Assembly (NCBI GenBank): GCA_964481825.1 | Contig: CAYZUE010000018.1 | Span: forward strand, 1-20,738 | Direction of reading: 5' to 3' | Origin: CAYZUE01 sp964481825 | GTDB lineage: Archaea; Hydrothermarchaeota; Hydrothermarchaeia; Hydrothermarchaeales; JALUUU01 | Length of the DNA stretch: 20,738 nucleotides | Shown here: positions 1-6,509 of the stretch, one piece after another | Position numbering within the stretch: position 1 is the first letter of the stretch | How the letters are laid out: each line of letters begins with the position of its first letter | Program-made: the position numbers and the translations under genes | The notes under the pieces: model-generated | Database searches by the model: none | The model's input: the letters and a program-made list of their open reading frames with translations, nothing else | What the model was told of the DNA's origin: nothing

Positions 1-945
1 ATCCTTCTGTCTGGAAGATCAACTACAAGAGTCGATAAAACTCTTGTACCTGTGAACATGATAGCTATACAAGCAGCAAAAGATTACTTATCTAGAAACA
101 TGCGTAATTTAGATGTTAATACAGATGTAATAATTGATTCTAGGATAGGTGATTCATCGGCTGATTTAACTGATGTATTCAATCGAAAACATGAGACTCC
201 CCTTGCTAATGATACCTCTTTTGGAGTTTCTTTTGCACCTTTATCTGAAACAGAAGATTTAGTTTACAAAACAGAGAAATTAATGAATTCAGATAAATTT
301 AAGAAGAAATTCCCAGGAAGCGGGGAGGATATTAAGGTTATGGGACTAAGAGAAAAAAATGTTGTAACTCTTACCGTTGCAGATGCGATGGTAGCGAGGT
401 ATATTCCCGATTTGGATCATTACATGAATATAAAAGAATCTATGGAAGAAGAGATAATAAAACTTGCAACTAAGGTAACTGAGCGTGAAGTATGTGTAAT
501 GATAAATACTGCTGATGATTACACTAGAGATAGTACCTATCTAACTGAAACAGGCACTTCCGCTGAAATGGGTGATGATGGTTCAGTTGGAAGAGGTAAT
601 AGAGTCAACGGTTTAATTACTCCAAATAGATTTATGTCTATGGAAGCTGCTGCTGGAAAAAATCCAATAAATCATGTCGGTAAAATCTATAATCTCCTCT
701 CATTGGAAATAGCTAAAGATATTGATACGTCTCTTGATGGAGTTAAAGAAGTTTACGTAAAAATTCTGAGTCAGATAGGCCTCCCTATTGACCAGCCAAA
801 GGCTGCGGATATTCAACTTATTATGGATAACTCCAACAAATTCTCAGATATAAAAGGTACTTGTGAAAGTATTGCAGATAGGAATTTAGAGGAAGTAAAT
901 AAAATATCTAAGAGATTTATTGCAGGAGAATTAACAACTTTTTAA
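1..945 (+). CDS. mat: S-adenosylmethionine synthetase, archaeal type (5' end outside window)
   Basis: This enzyme makes S-adenosylmethionine from ATP and methionine in the cytoplasm. The frame is open from base 1, so the gene is cut by the window edge. The first possible start inside (GTG at 52) is an internal valine: the 17 codons before it read as the family-typical stretch ending LSGRSTTRVDKTLVP. The archaeal family is about 400 residues, so roughly 90 N-terminal residues are missing. The strongest marker is the conserved block GDDGSVGRGNRVNGLITP near codon 195 of the visible frame, followed by AAAGKNPINHVGKIYN. This archaeal family is very distant from bacterial MetK. No obvious terminator follows. 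The product feeds S-adenosylmethionine users such as the radical SAM enzyme at 6510-7751, but there is no physical operon link to it. Confidence 0.95.
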   Translation: MLLSGRSTTRVDKTLVPVNMIAIQAAKDYLSRNMRNLDVNTDVIIDSRIGDSSADLTDVFNRKHETPLANDTSFGVSFAPLSETEDLVYKTEKLMNSDKFKKKFPGSGEDIKVMGLREKNVVTLTVADAMVARYIPDLDHYMNIKESMEEEIIKLATKVTEREVCVMINTADDYTRDSTYLTETGTSAEMGDDGSVGRGNRVNGLITPNRFMSMEAAAGKNPINHVGKIYNLLSLEIAKDIDTSLDGVKEVYVKILSQIGLPIDQPKAADIQLIMDNSNKFSDIKGTCESIADRNLEEVNKISKRFIAGELTTF

Positions 946-1030
946 GAGTGATAATTGGTTTTATAAAATTCTCGGGGATAATCTAAATTTAGTTATAATT
1001 GAATTGAGAGATAAAATCAAAGGATAACTT

Positions 1031-1038
1031 ATTTTAAT
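1031..1038 (+). promoter_or_regulatory. Candidate TATA box for sppA
   Basis: The AT-rich octamer ATTTTAAT is centred about 27 nt before the sppA ATG at 1062. This is the archaeal TATA-to-start distance, so the transcript would be leaderless. No Shine-Dalgarno site precedes the ATG, which agrees with this. The assignment is inferred from spacing only. Confidence 0.4.
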
Positions 1039-1061
1039 GATTATAGGTTACAGATTAATCC

Positions 1062-1958
1062 ATGAAAAAATATTTAATTATTATTATTTTTATAATATCC
1101 GGAGGTCTAATCATGTCTTTTATGGGTGCCTACCTACTTACAAAAAATGATGGGTATTCATTTGGAGAAAGTGTAGCCATAATAAAAGTTCATGGTAAGA
1201 TTTCTATGACATCTGATAGTGGAATACTTCAAGAGAGTGTGATAACCCCTCAGAAATTTATAGAATTATTAAATCAAGCAAATCGGGATAAATCCGTTAA
1301 AGCTATCCTTCTTGATATTAATAGCCCAGGAGGAAGTGTTGTAGCTAGTGATGAAATCGCAAGAGCGATAAAAGAATCTGAAAAACCTGTTGTAGCATGG
1401 CTAAGTGAAATTGCAGCATCCGGGGGATACTATATTGCTTCTGCATCCGATTTTATAATAGCTGATAGGGCGTCAGTCGTTGGGAGTATTGGTGTAATCT
1501 CCATTTTCCCAGAATATTCAAAACTTCTAGAAAAAATTGGAGTGAACTTTACCATAGTTAAAGGCGGAGAGTTTAAGGATTTTTCAACTGGATATAGGCC
1601 AATGACTGAAGAAGAAAAAGAAATGCTAGAGGGAATAGTCCTCGAGATATATGATCAGTTCTTAGAGGAAGTTGCAAATAACAGAAACTTAACTGTAGAA
1701 TATGTATCAAGCATAGCTGAAGGTAAAATATATACAGGAAAAAAAGCCAAAGAACTAAATTTAATAGATGAAATTGGGGGGAGAGATTTGGCTATTAATA
1801 AAGCTGCAGAGTTGGGAGAAATAACAGGTAATCCTAATATAGTTTCTTACAATAAAAAATCCTTCCTGGATGAGTTCTCAGAAAAGTTTTCTGCGAACTT
1901 CGGATACGGTTTTGCCAAGGCTATAATAGATAGTGGAAAACAATTCTCGATGGAATAA
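1062..1958 (+). CDS. sppA: Signal peptide peptidase SppA (peptidase family S49)
   Basis: This is a membrane-bound serine peptidase thought to degrade cleaved signal peptides and other membrane-released fragments. The N-terminus is a single hydrophobic anchor (about residues 4-26, rich in Ile, Leu and Phe), placing the catalytic domain outside the membrane face. Catalytic residues of the Ser/Lys dyad are visible. Ser120 lies in AASGGYY, and Lys172 lies in GGEFKD. The 52-residue separation is that expected for Bacillus-type SppA. The SPGGSV motif (residues 88-93) forms the oxyanion region, and VVGSIGVI follows Ser120. Its 298 residues match the short SppA form with one catalytic domain. It stands alone, with its own putative promoter and a T-run after the stop. 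Confidence 0.95.
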   Translation: MKKYLIIIIFIISGGLIMSFMGAYLLTKNDGYSFGESVAIIKVHGKISMTSDSGILQESVITPQKFIELLNQANRDKSVKAILLDINSPGGSVVASDEIARAIKESEKPVVAWLSEIAASGGYYIASASDFIIADRASVVGSIGVISIFPEYSKLLEKIGVNFTIVKGGEFKDFSTGYRPMTEEEKEMLEGIVLEIYDQFLEEVANNRNLTVEYVSSIAEGKIYTGKKAKELNLIDEIGGRDLAINKAAELGEITGNPNIVSYNKKSFLDEFSEKFSANFGYGFAKAIIDSGKQFSME

Positions 1959-1971
1959 CGAAATTGGATAA

Positions 1972-1979
1972 TTTTTTTT
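1972..1979 (+). terminator. T-run terminator after sppA
   Basis: Eight consecutive T residues on the coding strand begin 13 nt after the sppA stop codon. Archaeal RNA polymerase terminates at such T-tracts without needing a hairpin, and no clear hairpin is visible. Confidence 0.55.
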
Positions 1980-2058
1980 ATTAGAATGATACATTTTAAG
2001 TCTTAAATTATATTCTTAAGTTAAAATAATCATCATATCCCTTTTGATAAAAGATCTA

Positions 2059-2328
2059 TTATTTGGCGAGAGTTATCTCCATGGTTGACACATTCATTTT
2101 AGTCCCATCATCCCTAGTAAGCTCTTCGGTATCAATGACGATGCCCTTGACCTTTACTCCCTCCATAAATCTATTTCTAACAATTTCTGCAGCATCAACA
2201 GATCTAGTAATCGCTTGCCCTCTTGATTTGAGAACCACCTCTTTTGAATTATTTAACTGTGTAGTTATGGCTAATACATAGTTCATTACTGGTTTACTGC
2301 CGACAAAAACAACGTTATCATTTGACAT
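2059..2328 (-). CDS. albA: Alba DNA/RNA-binding chromatin protein
   Basis: Alba is a small dimeric nucleic-acid-binding protein that coats archaeal DNA and also binds RNA. The 89-residue length and the sequence fit the family. The N-terminal VFVGSKPVMNYVLA carries the lysine (Lys12) in the loop that contacts DNA and is acetylated in some relatives. KSRGQAITRSVDAAEIVRNRF is the conserved second helix region. The ATG is supported by a GGAGGT Shine-Dalgarno site at 2334-2339, five nt upstream. The gene is divergent from tbp and shares a 278-bp intergenic region with it. No histone gene is visible in this window, so Alba may be a main chromatin protein here, though one window cannot show that. 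Confidence 0.96.
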   Translation of the reverse strand: MSNDNVVFVGSKPVMNYVLAITTQLNNSKEVVLKSRGQAITRSVDAAEIVRNRFMEGVKVKGIVIDTEELTRDDGTKMNVSTMEITLAK

Positions 2329-2333
2329 GGTTA

Positions 2334-2339
2334 ACCTCC
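2334..2339 (-). promoter_or_regulatory. Shine-Dalgarno site of alba
   Basis: GGAGGT on the minus strand sits five nt before the alba ATG and fixes that start. It implies a transcript with a leader, unlike most single genes in this window. Confidence 0.75.
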
Positions 2340-2390
2340 GATGTTTAAAACCATTCCGAATAGACTTGATAGTTATATTGAAAGTTTAGA

Positions 2391-2400
2391 TTATATAAAT
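2391..2400 (-). promoter_or_regulatory. Candidate TATA box of alba
   Basis: On the minus strand ATTTATATAA is a good archaeal TATA box preceded by purines. Transcription would start near 2370, giving a leader of about 40 nt that contains the Shine-Dalgarno site. Confidence 0.6.
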
Positions 2401-2549
2401 TTTCTGAATATAGTTAAACCATACCTCGAATTGAAAACATATCCCCCCTTTAACTTTGATAGATAAGCCTTCCGATTCAAAAAAAAATTGGATATTACAA
2501 GCATATTAGACATGATTTTTAAAAAAATATGATTAAGGATAATGCTCTA

Positions 2550-2559
2550 TTTATAAATA
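2550..2559 (+). promoter_or_regulatory. Candidate TATA box of tbp
   Basis: TTTATAAATA lies about 50 nt before the tbp ATG, placing transcription initiation near 2580 with a leader of about 27 nt holding the GGAGGT at 2594-2599. A second TATA-like run (TTTATATAA, 2562-2570) follows and could be an alternative. The gene's product would bind this box, so autoregulation is possible but not shown. Confidence 0.55.
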
Positions 2560-2593
2560 CCTTTATATAAACAACGTATTCAATAGACAAATT

Positions 2594-2599
2594 GGAGGT
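2594..2599 (+). promoter_or_regulatory. Shine-Dalgarno site deciding the tbp start
   Basis: GGAGGT ends seven nt before the ATG at 2607. A TTG at 2592 is in frame but overlaps this site, so the ATG at 2607 is the better start. Confidence 0.8.
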
Positions 2600-2606
2600 T
2601 TATGTA

Positions 2607-3149
2607 ATGAATTCTAATGTAAAGATTGAAAATGTTGTTGCCTCGGCATCATTGGGACAGAAGTTCGATTTAGAGTTAATCACATTGACAATTGATAAAG
2701 TTGAATACGAACCAGAACAGTTTCCGGGACTAGTTTATCATTTAGATAAACCAAAGGCAGCAGCTCTAATCTTCGGGTCAGGTAAAATAGTATGTACCGG
2801 TGCTAAAAGCATTCCGGAGGCAAAAATTGCAATTTCAAAGATTATAGATAAGATCCAAGAAGGGGGAACCGAAATAACAGGTAAACCCGAAGTTATAATT
2901 CAAAACGTTGTAGCAACGGCCAACCTTCATGCAGAACTAAACCTTGACGCTATAGCTATTGGGTTGGATAATACAGAATATGAGCCAGAGCAATTCCCTG
3001 GGTTGGTATACCGTATGAAAGAACCTAAAGTTGTATTACTTTTATTTGGATCTGGTAAAATAGTATGTACCGGAGCTAAAAGTGTAGATGATGCTGAACA
3101 AGCTGCAATAAATGTCCGTAAGAAACTAGCGGAATTGGGGTTGTTATAA
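2607..3149 (+). CDS. tbp: TATA-box-binding protein (TBP)
   Basis: TBP is the general transcription factor that recognises archaeal TATA boxes and, with TFB, recruits RNA polymerase. The 180-residue protein consists of two imperfect direct repeats of about 90 residues forming the saddle. Each half has the signature EYEPEQFPGLVY, a PK-containing turn, and FGSGKIVCTGAKS. There is no long acidic C-terminal tail. The start at 2607 is chosen because the in-frame TTG at 2592 overlaps the Shine-Dalgarno site. The two repeats share a nearly identical 29-nt DNA stretch, described separately. The gene for aIF2-beta follows in the same reading frame immediately after the TAA stop, so the two are probably cotranscribed. 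This pairs a transcription initiation factor with a translation initiation factor. Confidence 0.97.
   Translation: MNSNVKIENVVASASLGQKFDLELITLTIDKVEYEPEQFPGLVYHLDKPKAAALIFGSGKIVCTGAKSIPEAKIAISKIIDKIQEGGTEITGKPEVIIQNVVATANLHAELNLDAIAIGLDNTEYEPEQFPGLVYRMKEPKVVLLLFGSGKIVCTGAKSVDDAEQAAINVRKKLAELGLL
2781..2809 (+). repeat. Direct repeat copy 1 inside tbp
   Basis: This 29-nt stretch encodes the GKIVCTGAK core of the first TBP repeat. It matches bases 3054-3082 at 28 of 29 positions, including synonymous sites, whereas flanking homologous codons of the two TBP halves differ at many third positions. Confidence 0.85.
3054..3082 (+). repeat. Direct repeat copy 2 inside tbp
   Basis: This is the partner of 2781-2809, lying exactly 273 nt (91 codons) downstream in the second TBP half. 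A single base differs (T in copy 1, A in copy 2), at a third codon position. Confidence 0.85.
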
Positions 3150-3776
3150 CTGGATAAGAACGAATATGGTGAATTGTTAGATAAAGCGTATAAAGAATTG
3201 CCAAAGATTCTTAAGGAACACATACGATTTGTGATTCCTAAGATACAAGCTAGAATCCAAGGCAAGACAACTGTTGTCCAGAACTTAGCTGAAGTGAGCA
3301 AAGGGGTTAATCGAGAAACATCACTGATTGCTAAATATTTACTAAGAGAATTTGGAACAATGGGATCGCGTGACGATCAAAGATTGTTAATGAAGGGACA
3401 ATTTCGTACATCCCAGATTCAAGAAAAATTTGAAAGTTTCTTGAAGCAATTCGTTATTTGCCCTGAATGTGGGCGTCCTGATACCAAGATTCTGCAAGAA
3501 ATGAGGGTAAACTTTCTAAAATGTGAAGCCTGCGGTTCAAGAAATCCAATTAGTTCAATGAAAACCCCTACACAAGTCAAAAAGAACAAACCAGAGATAG
3601 GGGAAGTATTAACTCTTCAAGTAACACAAACAGGAAAAAAAGGGGATGGTGTTGCTAAAATGGGAAAATACATTGTATTTATAAATGGTGCTAGAGAGGG
3701 GCAGAAGGTAAAAGCTAGAATAACAAATATTCAAAGTATGATGATATTTACAGAAGTTGTTGAGATATTAGCATAG
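3150..3776 (+). CDS. eif2b: Translation initiation factor aIF2 subunit beta with C-terminal TRAM domain
   Basis: aIF2-beta is part of the heterotrimer that delivers initiator Met-tRNA to the small ribosomal subunit. The N-terminal helix and core (to about residue 100) precede a zinc ribbon, with Cys pairs CPEC and CEAC at residues 104/107 and 125/128 counted from base 3150. A TRAM RNA-binding domain follows (about residues 147-206: IGEVLTLQV, GDGVAKMGKYIVFI). The start is uncertain. Family members begin with a segment like YEELLxxAYxxLP, and the match here (EYGELLDKAYKELP) extends upstream of the first TTG (3174). The frame reaches back only to a CTG at 3150, the codon right after the tbp stop. 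A GGGG at 3137-3140 could serve as ribosome site for it. TTG 3174 would give 200 residues but cut the conserved segment. Confidence 0.9.
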   Translation: MDKNEYGELLDKAYKELPKILKEHIRFVIPKIQARIQGKTTVVQNLAEVSKGVNRETSLIAKYLLREFGTMGSRDDQRLLMKGQFRTSQIQEKFESFLKQFVICPECGRPDTKILQEMRVNFLKCEACGSRNPISSMKTPTQVKKNKPEIGEVLTLQVTQTGKKGDGVAKMGKYIVFINGAREGQKVKARITNIQSMMIFTEVVEILA

Positions 3777-3811
3777 CACCGGATTTTATTATACTTAATT
3801 TAGAATAGTTT

Positions 3812-3821
3812 AAAAAAAAAA
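3812..3821 (-). terminator. T-run terminator after metG
   Basis: On the minus strand ten T residues in a row lie about 23 nt after the metG stop, in the convergent gap between aIF2-beta and metG. This is a typical archaeal termination signal. Confidence 0.6.
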
Positions 3822-3844
3822 TTTAGATAGAATAAAATAAGAAC

Positions 3845-5851
3845 TTACCTTATTCGACTACCACTCTTCATTTTTCTATCAGGATGTACAATAGAGATTG
3901 TATCTTCATCAATGGCTAGCATTATAGAACCAGTATTATCTATTATTCCATCTTTTGAAGGCTTTAAATTATTAACAAAGACAATATCCTTACCAATAAG
4001 AGATTCAGAAGGATATTTTCCTCTCAGATCTACACTGAATAGTTTTTCATCAGATCCTCTATTAACCCATATTTTTAAAATATTATCTAAACCACCTATA
4101 TTCTCTACTTTAACAATCTTTCCAACCCTAAGATCTATCTTTTTGAATTTTTCATATGAAATTTCATCTTGAAACATTTCTTTAAATTTCGTTGGTTTAG
4201 TAGTGATTTTCTTTAGGTTATCAATATCATTTTCCATTAACTTAGGGAAAATAGGGGTTACATTAGTAATTTTTTGCCCGGACGATATAGATTTATTCCC
4301 GATTGAATGAAAGCCATTAAGCTTAACACCTAACTGCTTACATACGACATTGGAGCTTTTAGGGAGAAACGGGCTCATCATGACTGCCAAATCATAACAA
4401 AGATTTGCACATACATACAAAGTGTTGGCAGACTTGATAGGATCTGAATTTATAGTCTTCCATGGTTCGGACTGTTGGAAATATTTATTTCCAATATCGG
4501 ATAGCTCTAGAATCTTTTTAAGACCATCACGAAGTTTAATATCTTCCATTAAAATCCTATAATCCTCAACTATCACTTTAACAGAATCGAATACTTTAAT
4601 ATCCTCTTGGCCCAAATTCACTGTTGGTACTTGGCCTTTAAAATTATTTTGAATAAAGCTTAATGTTCGAAAGATAAAGTTTCCAAGATTAGCTATTAAA
4701 TCGTTATTAACTCTATCCTTAAACTCCCCCCACTTCCATTCTGTGTCATTAATCTCTGGGATAAGTAAAGCTAAATAAAAACGCCATATATCGCTGCTCA
4801 ATCCACATTTATTCAAATTTTCACAGAAAATACCTCGTTCTTTAGACTTCGATATCTTTCCCCCCTCATAGTTAAGATATTGCAAACCTGCAACCCGATA
4901 AGGTAATGAATAATCCCCGTTAGCCATAAGCATGCCAGGCCAAAAGATTGTATGAAAAGGGATATTATCTTTACCAATAAAATGAAATATTTTAGATTCT
5001 TTACTCTTCCAGTATTTTTTCCATTCAGATGGATTGCTATTTTCTTTTGCCCACTCTTTAGTAGCGGAAATATAACCAATAGGAGCGTCAAACCATACGT
5101 AAAATACTTTGTCTTCATAACCATCTATTGGAACCTTTACGCCCCACTTGATATTTCTAGTGATACACCTAGGATTAAGCCCCTCATTAATCCAACCTAA
5201 AGCAAGTTTTATAACCTGGTTACTCCAAATTCTATTATTCCCTCTTATCCATTCGTTTAATTCTCCTTCCAACTTATCTAAATTTAAAAAGAGATGTTTC
5301 GTATTTTTAAAGATGGGTTTGTGACCACAGATTGCACATCTAGGCTGTTTCAACTCATCTGGATTTAAAAGCGTTGAACATCTTTCACACTGATCTCCTC
5401 TAGCATCTTTGTATGAACACTGTGGACAAATGCCCTCAATGTATCTATCAGGTAAAAACCGGTTATCGTTGATACAGTAAGGCAGTTTTAAATTACCTTC
5501 GCTTACATATCCATTCGCATATATCTTTTGAAAAACTGCTTTTGTTGTACGATGATGGATATCTCTTGAAGTTCTAGAAAAATTATCGTAACTTATGTCT
5601 AACCATTCATAAATCTTCTTATGTACACCATAATATTTATCACAAAGCTCTTTAGGCGTGATCTTAATTTTGGCTGAAGCTACCTCTGTTGGAGTGCCAT
5701 GTTCATCACTTCCACCTATAAATACGACATCGTGCCCTACAAGTCTACAATAACGAGCAAAAATGTCCGCTGGAAGATGTGAACCTGCAATATTACCTAT
5801 ATGCGGCACATTATTAACATAGGGGAGGGCACAGGTAATTAGTATTCTCAT
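3845..5851 (-). CDS. metG: Methionyl-tRNA synthetase with fused C-terminal tRNA-binding domain
   Basis: MetRS charges tRNA-Met, including the initiator, with methionine. The class I signatures are present: PHIGN (HIGH motif) near the N-terminus and KISKS beginning about residue 332. A multi-knuckle zinc insertion contains CPQC, CERC and CAIC. The last ~100 residues form an EMAP-II/Trbp111-like OB-fold domain (LRVGKIVKVE, FVNNLKPSKDG) that raises tRNA affinity. Of two nearby ATGs (5860 and 5851), 5851 is preferred, because homologues start right before the ITCALPY strand and AAAGG lies at a suitable distance. The protein is then 668 residues. The ALPYVNNVPHIGN and GLNPRCITRNIKWG segments resemble eukaryotic and spirochaete-type MetRS as remembered, more than methanogen or Pyrococcus enzymes. 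It is divergent from a free-standing copy of its own C-terminal domain. Confidence 0.96.
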   Translation of the reverse strand: MRILITCALPYVNNVPHIGNIAGSHLPADIFARYCRLVGHDVVFIGGSDEHGTPTEVASAKIKITPKELCDKYYGVHKKIYEWLDISYDNFSRTSRDIHHRTTKAVFQKIYANGYVSEGNLKLPYCINDNRFLPDRYIEGICPQCSYKDARGDQCERCSTLLNPDELKQPRCAICGHKPIFKNTKHLFLNLDKLEGELNEWIRGNNRIWSNQVIKLALGWINEGLNPRCITRNIKWGVKVPIDGYEDKVFYVWFDAPIGYISATKEWAKENSNPSEWKKYWKSKESKIFHFIGKDNIPFHTIFWPGMLMANGDYSLPYRVAGLQYLNYEGGKISKSKERGIFCENLNKCGLSSDIWRFYLALLIPEINDTEWKWGEFKDRVNNDLIANLGNFIFRTLSFIQNNFKGQVPTVNLGQEDIKVFDSVKVIVEDYRILMEDIKLRDGLKKILELSDIGNKYFQQSEPWKTINSDPIKSANTLYVCANLCYDLAVMMSPFLPKSSNVVCKQLGVKLNGFHSIGNKSISSGQKITNVTPIFPKLMENDIDNLKKITTKPTKFKEMFQDEISYEKFKKIDLRVGKIVKVENIGGLDNILKIWVNRGSDEKLFSVDLRGKYPSESLIGKDIVFVNNLKPSKDGIIDNTGSIMLAIDEDTISIVHPDRKMKSGSRIR

Positions 5852-5893
5852 TGTAATCATGCCTTTATGTAATTAATAACTGATGGAGTAGGA

Positions 5894-5902
5894 TACATAA
5901 AA
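5894..5902 (-). promoter_or_regulatory. Possible TATA box of metG
   Basis: On the minus strand TTTTATGTA would place transcription start near 5872, about 20 nt before the preferred ATG. Another AT-rich candidate lies near 5921-5930, so the assignment is weak. The rest of the 250-bp spacer to the divergent gene at 6111 is AT-rich, with no recognised feature. Confidence 0.3.
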
Positions 5903-6081
5903 TTTGTAATATGTATGAATTGGATATATCTTTTAGATGCGCTAATTAATACCATCTTTTGCAATCAATCCTATATTTGAAATTTACGATAATTTAGATT
6001 TTACACAATTGAAAGATATTTCATTGTATCCTTATTGAAAAACTTAATTGTCATTTTCAGGAAATTCTATTGAAAAATATA

Positions 6082-6088
6082 TTTATAT
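6082..6088 (+). promoter_or_regulatory. Candidate TATA box of the free-standing tRNA-binding protein
   Basis: TTTATAT is centred 26 nt before the ATG at 6111, which implies a leaderless transcript. No convincing Shine-Dalgarno site precedes the ATG. Confidence 0.5.
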
Positions 6089-6110
6089 CTAATCTTATAA
6101 AGAGAATTCT

Positions 6111-6431
6111 ATGAAAATAGACCAAACTGATTTAAAAGCTTTAAACCTCCGAGTTGGAGAAATAATTGATGCTAAGAAAGTTGAGGGTTCCAACAAATTA
6201 ATTAAAATAATGGTTGATATAGGAGAGAAACGTCAGGCCGTTGCAGGTTTAAGAGAATGGTACAATCCTGAGGATATGATAGGAAAGAAAGTTGTTTTTC
6301 TAGCGAATCTTAAACCTATTAAACTATTTGGAATTGAGTCTCAAGGTATGATTTTAGCAGCAGAGGATGAAAATGGAGTCTCAATGTTAACAGTTAATAG
6401 TAAAGTTAAAAACGGAATGAAAATAAAGTAA
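6111..6431 (+). CDS. Free-standing tRNA-binding OB-fold protein (MetRS beta-like / Trbp111 family)
   Basis: This 106-residue protein is a single EMAP-II/Trbp111 tRNA-binding domain. It shows LNLRVGEIIDAKKV, a central KRQAVAGLREWY strand, VVFLANLKPIKLFGIESQGMIL and a C-terminal VKNGMKIK. In other archaea this module serves as a separate MetRS beta subunit that dimerises and binds the outer corner of tRNA. Its position, divergent from metG, supports a role with MetRS. However, MetRS here already has the same domain fused, so the function could be redundant, or it could serve another synthetase or act as a general tRNA chaperone. The two copies are clearly diverged and are not a recent duplication. 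Confidence 0.9.
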   Translation: MKIDQTDLKALNLRVGEIIDAKKVEGSNKLIKIMVDIGEKRQAVAGLREWYNPEDMIGKKVVFLANLKPIKLFGIESQGMILAAEDENGVSMLTVNSKVKNGMKIK

Positions 6432-6503
6432 ATTAATAATTTACATCTTCAACTTATTAATAATAGAAAGGAAATTTGCTTATTGAAATAAATCTGATTT
6501 ACG

Positions 6504-6509
6504 AAAAAA
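6504..6509 (-). terminator. Possible short T-run after the radical SAM gene
   Basis: Six T residues on the minus strand immediately follow the stop codon of the radical SAM gene. It is short, so it is only a possible terminator. Confidence 0.3.

Larger units (their letters stand above)
2329..2606. other. Shared alba/tbp intergenic control region
   Basis: This 278-bp spacer separates two divergent genes for DNA-binding proteins. It contains a TATA box for each gene, both Shine-Dalgarno sites, an A9 tract at 2479-2487 and a T5A7 tract at 2516-2527 that could bend DNA, and an isolated C6 run near 2443-2448. No small gene or structured RNA was recognised in it. Confidence 0.6.

Noticed and set aside
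52..54. GTG as the start of the S-adenosylmethionine synthetase gene
   Set aside because: The frame is open to base 1 and the upstream codons match the family, so the GTG is internal.
2592..2606. TTG start five codons before the tbp ATG
   Set aside because: It overlaps the GGAGGT ribosome site, so a ribosome placed there could not use it; ATG 2607 has ideal spacing.
4813..5124. 103-codon frame inside metG on the same strand
   Set aside because: It lies in another frame of the fully conserved MetRS catalytic region and has no ribosome site or recognisable domain.
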